Source: Clostridium sp. KNHs205 (GTDB lineage Bacteria; Bacillota; Clostridia; Lachnospirales; Lachnospiraceae). Taken from it: DNA of 64,000 bases. The notes under the pieces were generated by a model. That model was not told where the DNA came from and did no database searches. It was given only the letters and a program-made list of their open reading frames with translations. The DNA is taken from the NCBI RefSeq assembly GCF_000702945.1, contig NZ_JNLE01000003.1, positions 662,001-726,000 of the forward strand, written 5' to 3'. This document shows, one piece after another, positions 54,454 through 63,212 of this stretch (the first letter of the stretch is position 1; each line of letters begins with the position of its first letter). Both the position numbers and the translations under genes were made by a program.

Positions 54454-55029
54454 ATGAAAATATATGATATTACGCAGGAAGTATTTACCTGCAGGACCTA
54501 TCCGGGAGATCAGGTACCTGCATTTACAAGGGTAAGTGATATGGGGCAGGGAGCGCCCTGTAATGTTACGGTTTTTTCCATGAATGCACATAACGGTACG
54601 CATCTGGATGCACCTTTTCATTTTGTAAAGGACGGAAAAACCGTGGAGGAACTGGATCTGTACCGTTGTGTAGGCAACTGTACGGTAAAAGCTTTTGACA
54701 GTCAGCCAACACCAGAGGAGTTAAGAGAAGTCCTTAAGAACAGCGAGAAGAAAGTAATACTGAAAGGGCCGGTTACCATAACAATGGAGCTTGCCAGATG
54801 TATCAATGAATTCAGACTGGAGCTTATTGGTGTGGAAAGTCAAAGCGCTGCTCCCATGGATGCTCCACTGGAAGTGCATAGAGAGCTTCTGGGGCAGGAG
54901 GTCATATTACTGGAAGGTCTTAAGCTTGAGGAAATTACCGACGGTAGCTATTTTCTGATGGCGGCTCCCTTAAAATTGGGAGGCAGTGACGGAGCTCCAG
55001 TAAGGGCGCTGCTCCTGGACATGAAATAA
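54454..55029 (+). CDS. Cyclase/kynurenine formamidase-like metal-dependent hydrolase
   Basis: About 191 residues of the cyclase family. The metal-binding motif HxGTHxDxPxH is intact (NAHNGTHLDAPFHF), and a conserved Glu lies in ELIGVESQSAAPMD. ATG at 54454 with GGAGAAG upstream is preferred over an earlier ATG at 54442. Probably an amidohydrolase; the substrate is unknown. Confidence 0.82.
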   Translation: MKIYDITQEVFTCRTYPGDQVPAFTRVSDMGQGAPCNVTVFSMNAHNGTHLDAPFHFVKDGKTVEELDLYRCVGNCTVKAFDSQPTPEELREVLKNSEKKVILKGPVTITMELARCINEFRLELIGVESQSAAPMDAPLEVHRELLGQEVILLEGLKLEEITDGSYFLMAAPLKLGGSDGAPVRALLLDMK

Positions 55030-55050
55030 AAAGAAAGAGAGAGTATCTGT

Positions 55051-56076
55051 ATGGAAACCATGAAATATATTATTGAAACTATAAATAAGCTTGTTAATAT
55101 CCCAAGTCCCTCCGGCTATACCAGAGAAGTAATGGAGTATGTAAGGAAAGAAGCTGAGGGGTTCGGATATTCCTGGGAATACAGTAACAAAGGTGGTCTT
55201 ATTATCTCGGTACCTGGTAAAACGAAAGAAACTCTCGGTCTGTCCGCCCATGTGGATACCCTGGGAGCTATGGTTCGTTCCATTACACCGGGAGGGATGC
55301 TTAGGATTACACTGGTTGGCGGCTTTACCATGCACAGTATTGAAGGCAGCTACTGCAAGATACATACCAGAGAAGGAAAGACCTATACCGGCACGATTCT
55401 AAGCAAAAGCCCTTCGGTTCACACCTACGATGATGCCAGAACGCTGGAACGTTGTGAGAAGAATATGGAGATTCGTATTGATGAACAGGTGAAAGATAAA
55501 GAAGGCGTTTTGGCACTTGGAATCAATACAGGTGATTATATCAGCTTTGATGCTAATTTTCAGTATACCGATACTGGCTTTGTGAAGTCCAGACATCTGG
55601 ATGACAAAGCGTCTGTAGCAGTTCTGCTAGGTCTGTTAAAGGATATGCATGAAGACCATATTATACCGGAGAGATGCTTAAAGCTTGTAATAAGCAATTA
55701 CGAGGAAGTTGGTTTTGGAGCAAGCTGGATTCCGGAAGAAATAACGGAGTTCATTGCCATTGATATGGGAGCAATGGGAGAGGATCTCAACGGCAGTGAG
55801 TATGCAGTCTCCATCTGTGCCAAGGATTCTTCCGGTCCCTATGACTATGAGCTTACCACAAAACTAATCAATTTAGCCAAAAAGTCCGGAATTGATTATG
55901 TGGTAGATATATTCCCTCATTATGGTTCGGATGTTTCCGCAGCATTAAGAGGCGGAAATAATATTAAGGGAGCCTTGATTGGACAGGGAGTACATGCTTC
56001 CCATGGAATGGAAAGAACTCATGTAAAGGGTCTGGAAAACACATTGAAACTGCTGGAGAAATACATTCTCGAGTAA
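55051..56076 (+). CDS. M42-family metallo-aminopeptidase
   Basis: A 341-residue glutamyl-aminopeptidase/endoglucanase-type M42 enzyme. Ligands for two metal ions are visible: HVDTLG, RHLDDKASVAVLLGLL, NYEEVGFGAS (catalytic and ligand Glu), AIDMGAMG and ASHGMERTH. Cytoplasmic, probably trimming peptides. It lies 21 bp after the cyclase gene and is likely co-transcribed. Confidence 0.93.
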   Translation: METMKYIIETINKLVNIPSPSGYTREVMEYVRKEAEGFGYSWEYSNKGGLIISVPGKTKETLGLSAHVDTLGAMVRSITPGGMLRITLVGGFTMHSIEGSYCKIHTREGKTYTGTILSKSPSVHTYDDARTLERCEKNMEIRIDEQVKDKEGVLALGINTGDYISFDANFQYTDTGFVKSRHLDDKASVAVLLGLLKDMHEDHIIPERCLKLVISNYEEVGFGASWIPEEITEFIAIDMGAMGEDLNGSEYAVSICAKDSSGPYDYELTTKLINLAKKSGIDYVVDIFPHYGSDVSAALRGGNNIKGALIGQGVHASHGMERTHVKGLENTLKLLEKYILE

Positions 56077-56080
56077 ATCC

Positions 56081-56664
56081 TTACAGGTATTCCTGTACAT
56101 GAATGATAGAGTTAATTACTTTTCCCATATCATTAAGATTAACAATGCCAAAGCCCCAATTTGGATTCGGATAATCTTCCCCCGGCTTCCTGCTGGCGCT
56201 TTGGGTGATGATTTTCTTCATAAGTGCGTTGTTCATGGTAGGGAAGTTACCTTCTGTTATGCCCCATTCCATCAGAAGAGCCATTACCCCTGCTAAATAG
56301 GCAGCGGAAATACTGGTGCCGGTTACCTCAAGAAAGGTATTGTTTAAGAACGGACTTATGGAATGGACACCCGGAGCAGTGATGTCGGGTTTGGGGTGAT
56401 TATTTGGCGCCTTTCTCTTATTTCTCTATAATTCCCATACTCTGTTAATAAACCAAAGCAGGAAGGAATACTGTTAACCCCAAATTTATCAATACTGTCA
56501 AAGGTCATATTATCAACGGGTATATGAATTATTGAAAAATCGGAAAAGTCCAGACTTATAGTGCTGTCAGGAAAGTTATCTAAGACGTCCTGCCGGTTGG
56601 TTTCGTTGACAATAAGATCTGCATATTCTTCATTTATTATCTTAAAATTCTCAGAATAGGTCAT
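56081..56664 (-). pseudogene. Collapsed S8 (subtilisin/Csp-like) peptidase paralogue
   Basis: The N-terminal frame (56664 down to 56356) reads MTYSENFKIINEEYADLIVN and continues to NSIPSCFGLL, matching residues 1-73 of the neighbouring intact S8 peptidase. It then shifts frame: the +1 frame reads PKPDITAPGVHSISPFL, then VTGTSISAAYLAGVMALLMEWG, and ends at 56081, matching that protein's last 105 or so residues. About 390 residues, including the Asp and His of the triad, are missing. An internal deletion with frameshift has joined the two ends. GAGGCGG still precedes the ATG. Confidence 0.88.
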
Positions 56665-56752
56665 ATTGCCGCCTCGGATGTATCTTTACTTCATTTATAT
56701 GAATATAACTTCATTTATATGAAGTAGGATGTCAGGAACATGGATAATCTCT

Positions 56753-58477
56753 TTATTTCATGTCCTGCACTCTTAGGATAGAATTAATCACACTGCCCAT
56801 ATTACTGATATCTACAATACCATAACCCCAATCCGGGTTGGGATAACTGTCTTCCGGTCTTCTGCTGGCACTTTGAGTAATGATTTTTTTTAGCAGAGCA
56901 TTATTCATTTCCGTGTAGTTACCATTGGTAACACCCCATTCCATTAACAGAGCAAGTACACCTGCAATGTAGGAAGAGGAAATACTGGTACCTGTTGCTG
57001 TTACATAATTACCATTGATAAAAGGAGCTACGGAATTGACACCGGGTGCGGTGATATCTGGTTTGGGAAAGTTGGTGATGGTATTACCTTTGCTGGCATA
57101 AAAATAGAGAGTAGCATTCTGGGGATTGTAAGCGGTAGCGCAGATTAAGCTGCTGTTGTTACCCGGGGCAACTATGGTTGTATAATTATTGGGATTGCCG
57201 AAGACTGTTCCTGTTGTAAGAAAATTATGGAGCGGCAGCCAAAAATGAAAGCGCATGGGCAAATCCCCTGTAAGACCGTATACATAGAAGTGCCAGTCAC
57301 CGGGTATGGGATTACTGAAACGCATAACAATAAATTGCTCTGTGGTAAAGGGTTCCTTTATCTGACTGTCTATAATAATTGACATATCTTCTAGAACAAA
57401 GAAGATACTTTTGTTAGGAACTGGCGGAACTCTGGAAATAAATCCTCCATCAGGGGCGTATAAATCAATCCAGAACAGGTTGGGAGAGGTTCCCCAGAAC
57501 TGCAGTGTAAAGCCATAGCTATCCTTTCCAACCGTCAGCACTACATCGTCAAAAGAGTCAGGTGGTTTGATATCCCCATAGTAATGACTTCCCCGGTTGC
57601 TTTCATTACCAGCGGAGACTACGACACCTCTTCCCGGTAATTCACCTATGGAGGAGAGGTAGCGGCTTAATGCTCTGTTACCGGTATGGTCACTTTGACT
57701 GGTACCAATACCAAGGCATAAAACCAGAGGTTTCTTTAACTGATTTGCAAGCTGGTTCAGATAAGTGACACCATTAATAATGTCATTTTCCTGAAAACAG
57801 ATTGACTGGGGAGGAATGACGAAAAATTCCTTGAGATAAGACTTGGCAGGCTTTAATTTAACCATAGCAATGTTAATATCGACAGCAACGCCAGAAAAAC
57901 CGAAACTGGCATTGGGATTACCGCCTGCGATGCCGGCTAAGATAGTTCCATGTCCGATTTCATCAATACTTGGTACAATCGTAAGAGGTTCCGTCGATGT
58001 CAAGGCTGTATTGATTTGAGCATTGCCATATTGGGTACCGTAGAAGAAGCCTTCGGGGTAATTCGAACTTTCGATTGTCTGATCCCAAATAGATAAAATC
58101 CGGCTGGTACCGTCACTTTTGATAAAGGCAGTATTTCGGTAATCAATTCCTGTATCAATAAATCCGATTAATACCTCTTTACCGCTGTAGCCATCTTTTA
58201 TTTGAAAGGGTTCAGGAAGAGCCCCCAAACTAATATCAGGTATAAAGGTATCAGCTGTTAGGAGACCGAAGCAGGCAGGGATACTGTTATAACCAAATCT
58301 ATTAATACTGTCAAAATCCATATTCTCGACAGGTAAATGAACAATAGAAGAATTGGCGAAGCTCGAACTAACAGAACTGTCAGGGTAAGTCCTTAAGAAG
58401 TCATCCCTATTGGTATTGCTGATGATTAGATCTGCAAAATTCTCACTTGTAATTTTTAACCGTTCGGAGTCGGTCAT
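56753..58477 (-). CDS. S8 subtilisin-like peptidase (Csp-like)
   Basis: A 574-residue protease without a signal peptide. The triad is Asp108 (VLIGFIDTGIDYR), His176 (DEIGHGTILAGIAGG) and Ser498 (ATGTSISSSYIAG). A short N-terminal prodomain-like region (1-75) and a large insertion between His and Ser (about 220-460, jelly-roll-like by analogy with clostridial CspB) are present. The general design resembles clostridial Csp germination proteases, but the role is not proven here. AGAGGTAG precedes the ATG. A decayed tandem copy lies just downstream. Confidence 0.85.
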   Translation of the reverse strand: MTDSERLKITSENFADLIISNTNRDDFLRTYPDSSVSSSFANSSIVHLPVENMDFDSINRFGYNSIPACFGLLTADTFIPDISLGALPEPFQIKDGYSGKEVLIGFIDTGIDYRNTAFIKSDGTSRILSIWDQTIESSNYPEGFFYGTQYGNAQINTALTSTEPLTIVPSIDEIGHGTILAGIAGGNPNASFGFSGVAVDINIAMVKLKPAKSYLKEFFVIPPQSICFQENDIINGVTYLNQLANQLKKPLVLCLGIGTSQSDHTGNRALSRYLSSIGELPGRGVVVSAGNESNRGSHYYGDIKPPDSFDDVVLTVGKDSYGFTLQFWGTSPNLFWIDLYAPDGGFISRVPPVPNKSIFFVLEDMSIIIDSQIKEPFTTEQFIVMRFSNPIPGDWHFYVYGLTGDLPMRFHFWLPLHNFLTTGTVFGNPNNYTTIVAPGNNSSLICATAYNPQNATLYFYASKGNTITNFPKPDITAPGVNSVAPFINGNYVTATGTSISSSYIAGVLALLMEWGVTNGNYTEMNNALLKKIITQSASRRPEDSYPNPDWGYGIVDISNMGSVINSILRVQDMK

Positions 58478-58734
58478 GGAACTACCTCTGATGAATTATT
58501 TATTTAATTTATATGAAAGAAAGAGATAGAACTGACCAAAAACTTTTGAAAGATTAGTGGATGGATTTCTTGATACCACTACAGCGCCTAAACGTAACCT
58601 ACTCTCATCTGTTTATTTCAAATAAATCCTTTACGTGTTACCGTAGATAACAAACAAATAGACTAGAATCACCAGCCTGTGTTATGATAGACAGGTAGTA
58701 AATTAAAACGCAGATACAACGTTAGGAAAAAAGA

Positions 58735-59697
58735 ATGGAGCATAAATACATAACCAGGGAAATGTTATTACAAATTCCCCGGCAGCCGGGAATATACAAA
58801 ATGCTGGATGCTAATGGGAATATTATATATGTAGGCAAGAGTAAATGTCTGCGCAACAGGGTACAGTCCTATTTTGTGAAAAATCCGAAGTGGGAAAAGG
58901 TCGGCCGTATGGTATCCATGATAAAAGATATAGATTATATAGTAACGGATACCCATCTGGAGGCCAGGCTCCTGGAATGCACCTTAATAAAAGATATCAG
59001 ACCCCGTTTTAATGCCCAGATGAAAAATGACGGCAGATATTTTTATATCAGGGTAGAGAATTATAATAAGCATAATGCCTTATCAATAACAGATGAAAGA
59101 ACGGACAACTGCTTCGGACCCTTTCGCAGCAGGTATACCATCAGTGATTTTCTTGGAAGGCTTAAGAACCTCTATCCCATAAGAAAAAGCAACGGCAGGT
59201 ATGAAGTGGAATATCATATGTTTCCTTTAACCATGGAGCAGGATACCTTTAATGAGAACAGAGAAGTTCTCCTGGAGCTTCTTAATGAGGAGGAGAATAT
59301 TGTCCTGCTGACAGAAGCCCTTCAGGAGAAATTGGAGGAAGCTGCCACGGCCTGCCGGTTTGAGATGGCATCCGTATACCGGGATATGATTATCTGTTTC
59401 GGTATGTTAAGGAACGGACTGAACGGTTACAAAGCATTGGCTTCAAGAGATATACTCATTAAACTTCCGGTAGGAGATGGCTGCAAAATGTTCTATGTAT
59501 CCGGCGGAAATGTAATTAATACTTCTTATATGGAGACTATTACGGAGAAAGAGAAGAAAGTATTCATAAAAGAGAGCAAGGCAATTTTCAAAGCTAAAAT
59601 ACCATCGGAAAATGAAAAAGCAGGGATAGACTTTAGAGATGTACTTTACTCTGAAATATCGGACCTGCCCATGGAAGCGATAGAATTCTTATCCTGA
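58735..59697 (+). CDS. GIY-YIG nuclease with UvrB-interaction motif, UvrC N-terminal-like
   Basis: A 320-residue protein resembling only the N-terminal half of UvrC. The GIY-YIG domain spans about 15-95 (GIY at 19-21, IYVGK at 31-35, Arg in LRNRVQSYF), and a UVR-like motif lies at about 190-225 (LEEAATACRFEMASVYRDMI). The RNase H-like endonuclease domain and C-terminal HhH motifs of UvrC are absent. It may be a Cho-like 3' incision nuclease or a specialised homologue. AGGAAA precedes the ATG. Confidence 0.85.
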   Translation: MEHKYITREMLLQIPRQPGIYKMLDANGNIIYVGKSKCLRNRVQSYFVKNPKWEKVGRMVSMIKDIDYIVTDTHLEARLLECTLIKDIRPRFNAQMKNDGRYFYIRVENYNKHNALSITDERTDNCFGPFRSRYTISDFLGRLKNLYPIRKSNGRYEVEYHMFPLTMEQDTFNENREVLLELLNEEENIVLLTEALQEKLEEAATACRFEMASVYRDMIICFGMLRNGLNGYKALASRDILIKLPVGDGCKMFYVSGGNVINTSYMETITEKEKKVFIKESKAIFKAKIPSENEKAGIDFRDVLYSEISDLPMEAIEFLS

Positions 59698-59716
59698 CAG
59701 GATTGTTTTGAAGGCT

Positions 59717-59751
59717 CTTTAGCTGGCAGCGGAAGAAGCCGCCAGCTAAAG
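59717..59751. terminator. Hairpin after the GIY-YIG gene
   Basis: CTTTAGCTGGC (59717-59727) with GCCAGCTAAAG (59741-59751), 11-bp perfect stem. No strong T-tract follows, so a terminator role is tentative. Confidence 0.45.
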
Positions 59752-59802
59752 CAAAGCAAAGGCTTATGTAACAGCGGAGCAGCTTAAAAGACAACGAAGC
59801 CT

Positions 59803-60177
59803 TTAAGAAACAGAACTCTGTACGGTCAGGTATTCTGTTCCATAACCATGCATTAATTCAAGAATCGGTATAATTTTTTGGCCCATTTCCGTCAGGGAAT
59901 ATTCAACCTTTGGCGGAACCACCGGGTAAACATTTCGGAGGATAAGTCCGTCATCCTCCAGGCTTCTAAGCTGTTGGGTAAGCATTTTCTGCGTAACATC
60001 CGGCAGCTTCTTTTTGATTTCATTAAAACGAAGTGCTCTATAGCTGAGATACCATAGAATGAGAATCTTACGCTTACCGGACAGAATATCCTGAACCAGA
60101 ACCATGGGGCATTTGTCAAACTTTATGCATTTATCACGCATATGGCACACTTCATGCATGTCTTCATTAATTGTCAT
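59803..60177 (-). CDS. HxlR-family transcriptional regulator
   Basis: A 124-residue winged-helix regulator. HxlR features are seen: SGKRKILILWYLSYRALRFN, LPDVTQKMLTQQLRSLEDDGL and YPVVPPKVEYSLTEMG. Several Cys near the N-terminus (C11, C17, C23) suggest redox or electrophile sensing, as in some HxlR proteins. AGGAG precedes the ATG. It is divergent from the Cys-rich protein and near an azoreductase gene, which may be targets. Confidence 0.9.
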   Translation of the reverse strand: MTINEDMHEVCHMRDKCIKFDKCPMVLVQDILSGKRKILILWYLSYRALRFNEIKKKLPDVTQKMLTQQLRSLEDDGLILRNVYPVVPPKVEYSLTEMGQKIIPILELMHGYGTEYLTVQSSVS

Positions 60178-60345
60178 AGAAACTCCTATCTGTAGGTTTG
60201 AGCAGTTTTAAGTATCTTTTTGGGTACTATAGTACTTTTTAGTGCCTACTTGTCTTAAAGGTACCGTATGTTATAATTATAACAGTCTTGATCATAAAAT
60301 CAATGGTCAGTCTTCATATTGCACTATGGATAAAAGGAGGCATTC

Positions 60346-60774
60346 ATGGCAAATATTAATAAGGCGATTAACAGCTTGCTTGATATCTGCACAGCCTGTG
60401 CAAACTTTGGCACCGAAAAGTGCCTTCGGGATAAATGTAATATTGGATATTCCCTGACACTTTTAGAGAATCTGAAAATTCACAACCGTATGTTTCTGGA
60501 TGAGGAGATCTCACTTATACCAAGTGAAGATACCAAATATTATGATGAAAAGAAACTGGCAGTGAGCATAGCTTCAATTTGTAAACTATGCAGAGAATGC
60601 AATGCTATGCACCGGGAATCCTGTGCCATCTCTTTGGCCAGAAAATCCGTAGAGGCTGTAATCTTAAAGGATATGGAAGATTATCCGGGAAATGTATTTA
60701 CTTACCTGGTTAATGTGAGCCGGCAGAATGCAGATTTCTCGAATCTGGTTATGGAGGAATACCGGAAGCAGTAA
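60346..60774 (+). CDS. Hypothetical Cys-rich protein
   Basis: A 142-residue cytoplasmic protein with two Cys clusters: CTACANFGTEKCLRDKC near residues 15-31 and CKLCRECNAMHRESC near 82-96. The spacing suggests metal or iron-sulfur binding. AAAAGGAGG precedes the ATG. I do not recognise the family. It is divergent from the HxlR regulator. Confidence 0.75.
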   Translation: MANINKAINSLLDICTACANFGTEKCLRDKCNIGYSLTLLENLKIHNRMFLDEEISLIPSEDTKYYDEKKLAVSIASICKLCRECNAMHRESCAISLARKSVEAVILKDMEDYPGNVFTYLVNVSRQNADFSNLVMEEYRKQ

Positions 60775-60996
60775 AATCATCCGTTTACTGATATATAGTA
60801 ACCAGAGACTATGGGTAAAACTATAAAACCTGAGGTTGAAGAGTGAAAGAAAATTATAAATTGAAAGAATGTCACGCTGAGATTCTTTCACTCCTTATTA
60901 TTTGTGGCACTATCGCAGGCCAGCCTGCGGTATGCAATGGGTAAATAATGCAACCTACTATTAGGAGTGTACTTAAGCACACAGAATGGAGAGTAA

Positions 60997-61599
60997 ATGA
61001 GTAAAGTACTTTATATTAAAGCAAATGCAAAACCTGAAGGTATATCAAGAACCTATAAAATAGCAGATGAGTTCATAGAAAGTTATAAAAAGAACCATCC
61101 CTCCGATGAAGTTATCACACTGGATTTATATAAAGAAGGAATTGACAGCCTTTCTGTAGAGGATTTACAGAAATTAAGAGCAAATACAGGAGACAACAAT
61201 GAAAACCCTGTTATGAAATATGCATATCAATTTCTTGAGGCAGATAAATATGTATTTGCAGAGCCTTTATGGAATTTAGGCGTACCTGCAATTCTAAAAG
61301 CCTATATCGATTATATCTGTGTTGCTAATGTAACTTTTAAGTATACCGCAGAAGGCCCTGTTGGTTTATGCAAGGATAAGAAGGCAGTTAATATTACCTC
61401 CCGCGGCGGAGATTATACTTCCGGTTATATGGCTGAAATAGAGATGGGAGATAAATACCTTAAGACGATCCTGGGATTTATGGGAGTGACAGATTACACC
61501 ACTATAGCTGCTAACCAGCTGGATGTAATCGGACAGGATGTTGACGGTATTATCGGAAAAGCTATTGAAGAAGCAAAGAACCTGGCCAAAGAGTTCTAA
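60997..61599 (+). CDS. azoR: FMN-dependent NADH:quinone/azo reductase
   Basis: A 200-residue flavodoxin-fold oxidoreductase of the AzoR/AcpD family that reduces quinones or azo compounds with NADH. Motifs: VLYIKANAKPEGISRTYKIA, the FMN-binding PLWNLGVPAILKAYIDYI, and ITSRGGDYTSGYMA. GGAGAG precedes the ATG. The nearby HxlR regulator is typical of electrophile-responsive oxidoreductase genes. Confidence 0.9.
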   Translation: MSKVLYIKANAKPEGISRTYKIADEFIESYKKNHPSDEVITLDLYKEGIDSLSVEDLQKLRANTGDNNENPVMKYAYQFLEADKYVFAEPLWNLGVPAILKAYIDYICVANVTFKYTAEGPVGLCKDKKAVNITSRGGDYTSGYMAEIEMGDKYLKTILGFMGVTDYTTIAANQLDVIGQDVDGIIGKAIEEAKNLAKEF

Positions 61600-61635
61600 T
61601 CTGATTATTGTTAATCCATAAATTTATTTACAAAA

Positions 61636-61675
61636 AAGCAGTAAGAAAGGGATTTTCCTGTCTTACTGCTTCTTT
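61636..61675. terminator. Bidirectional terminator between azoR and the AraC gene
   Basis: Perfect 11-bp stem AAGCAGTAAGA (61636-61646) with TCTTACTGCTT (61661-61671), with T-tracts on both strands. It overlaps the AraC stop codon. Confidence 0.82.
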
Positions 61676-62544
61676 TGGTGATTATCTGATTGCAGCTTTC
61701 GGTAATCGGTGGGACTCAGACCAAGATTCTTAAGGAATACCCGGGAGAAGGTCTTATAAGATTTAAAACCTGTTTCATAGCAGATATCAAGGACAGAGGA
61801 ATCTGTGGAAAGGAGCAGGTCACAGGCTTGAGCCAGTCGTATCTTCTCCAGATATTTGTGAAAGTTTTCCCCTAACAGCTGGTGAAAGGAGGAGCTGATA
61901 TGAGAAGCACTCATATGAAAGCGCTTGGAAAGCAGCTCTAAGGTGATATCCTCCTGATAGTATTGAGATACATAGGTAATAATATCCCATACACCGCTCT
62001 TCTGGCTTAGGATACGCTTTCCATCAGCCTGCAGCTGATTGGGGGTACGGTTTCTGTCATAGGTAATCAGCAGCTCCATCAGCTTGCTTTTAAACATCAA
62101 AGCACTCCATTTGCCTCGCTCCATAAGCTCTTTTTCCATGGATTTTAAAATATCAGTCAGTTCTTTCTTGATATCTTCCCCGAATTCATTATAAGGAGTT
62201 TTGTCCAGGGCTGCCTGGCTTAAGAGCTCCGTCAGAGCAAGAAAATCTCCTTTTTTATCATAAAAGCTTTCAATTTTTATGCTTCCTACAATTACGGTAA
62301 CCGGGGATTCTGGTGCTGCCAGGATTTCATGAATGTGATGAGGGAATAATAATGTAAAGGTACCGGGCCTTAAGGTATGTTCTGTTCCGTTGATTTTTTC
62401 TATGGCACTGCCGGCCACTGTAAAATTGAATTCAATGTAATTATGGCAGTGGGGTATCACATGTGCTGTTATAATATCAGTTCTTAATGCAAAGGGGAGG
62501 TCTTTGCTGATCCACTCCTCATGGGAAACCAATAGAGGGTTCAT
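61663..62544 (-). CDS. AraC-family transcriptional regulator
   Basis: A 293-residue regulator with an N-terminal cupin effector domain (HVIPHCHNYIEFNFTVAGS, LRPGTFTLLFPHHIHEI) and a C-terminal double HTH (ITLELLSKRFHMSASHISSS, ETGFKSYKTFSRVFLKN). The start is ATG 62544 with AGGTGA upstream. The target and effector are unknown; there is no neighbouring metabolic operon on its 5' side, only the IS-associated region. Confidence 0.9.
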   Translation of the reverse strand: MNPLLVSHEEWISKDLPFALRTDIITAHVIPHCHNYIEFNFTVAGSAIEKINGTEHTLRPGTFTLLFPHHIHEILAAPESPVTVIVGSIKIESFYDKKGDFLALTELLSQAALDKTPYNEFGEDIKKELTDILKSMEKELMERGKWSALMFKSKLMELLITYDRNRTPNQLQADGKRILSQKSGVWDIITYVSQYYQEDITLELLSKRFHMSASHISSSFHQLLGENFHKYLEKIRLAQACDLLLSTDSSVLDICYETGFKSYKTFSRVFLKNLGLSPTDYRKLQSDNHQKKQ

Positions 62545-62674
62545 TGATGGATTTCACCTGCCTTTCTGGAATGTTATAAAAAAATATGATATTGGTGTGG
62601 TAAAAGGGAGGGGCTCACAAGGGGACGGCAAATTGCGCAAACCAGAAAAACGATTGCTTCAATTCCAAGGTATA

Positions 62675-62790
62675 AGAAGTCCTAATTCTCTGAATACTTT
62701 GTGCTTGGCATGTTATAAAACAGATAACTCGCTTCGCTCAAACAATCTGCTTTATAACATAGCACAAAGCATCCAGAGAAAAGGACTTCT
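62675..62790. repeat. 116-bp imperfect palindrome
   Basis: Outer AGAAGTCC/GGACTTCT, then TTCTCTG..ACTTTGTGC with GCACAAAG..CAGAGAA, then ATGTTATAAA..CAGAT with ATCTG..TTTATAACAT around a short AACTCGCTTCGCTCAAACA centre. It lies between the AraC gene and the IS110 element; no ORF is present. Confidence 0.8.
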
Positions 62791-63125
62791 GTTATGTAGT
62801 GACTTTTGTCAAGTGTAAATTTTGAAGAAATCACTTTTGGGTTTTCCAATGTCTGAGAGCATATGGAAAAAGCCTTAGACGTAACAGCTTCCGGCTTTGA
62901 CCACTCTGTTATACGTGGATTGGTTACCACAGGTCAATGGTCCGCCGTGAGTTCTACTGTCTAATGGCGTGAATCAAAGTATTTTATTACAATGTCACAT
63001 AGAAGTCCCGTAGATAACTCGAACCATAAATGTTTTCTAAAGCTTCTTCCATATGTCCTCAGTCGTTGGTTGGGCAGATGGAAAGCTGACATAGTCTGCC
63101 TTACATCTGCTTAACTACCCTGCAT

Positions 63126-63202
63126 GTTATCCGGCGGCTCCTGTCAAGGTCTCTTGCCGCTTTAGCGGTGCGAAGCAGCCTTGACCGGAGTTGCCAGATA
63201 AC
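63126..63202 (-). ncRNA. Large hairpin next to the IS110 transposase stop, candidate bridge-RNA segment
   Basis: GTTATCCGGC (63126-63135) pairs with GCCAGATAAC (63193-63202), CTCC-TGTCAAGG pairs with CCTTGAC-CGGAG, and an inner GCCGCTTTAGCGGTGC forms a terminal hairpin. It lies 11 bp past the transposase stop. In the IS1111 subgroup the bridge RNA comes from this side of the transposase. The role is inference. Confidence 0.4.
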
Positions 63203-63212
63203 ATATCTCTTT

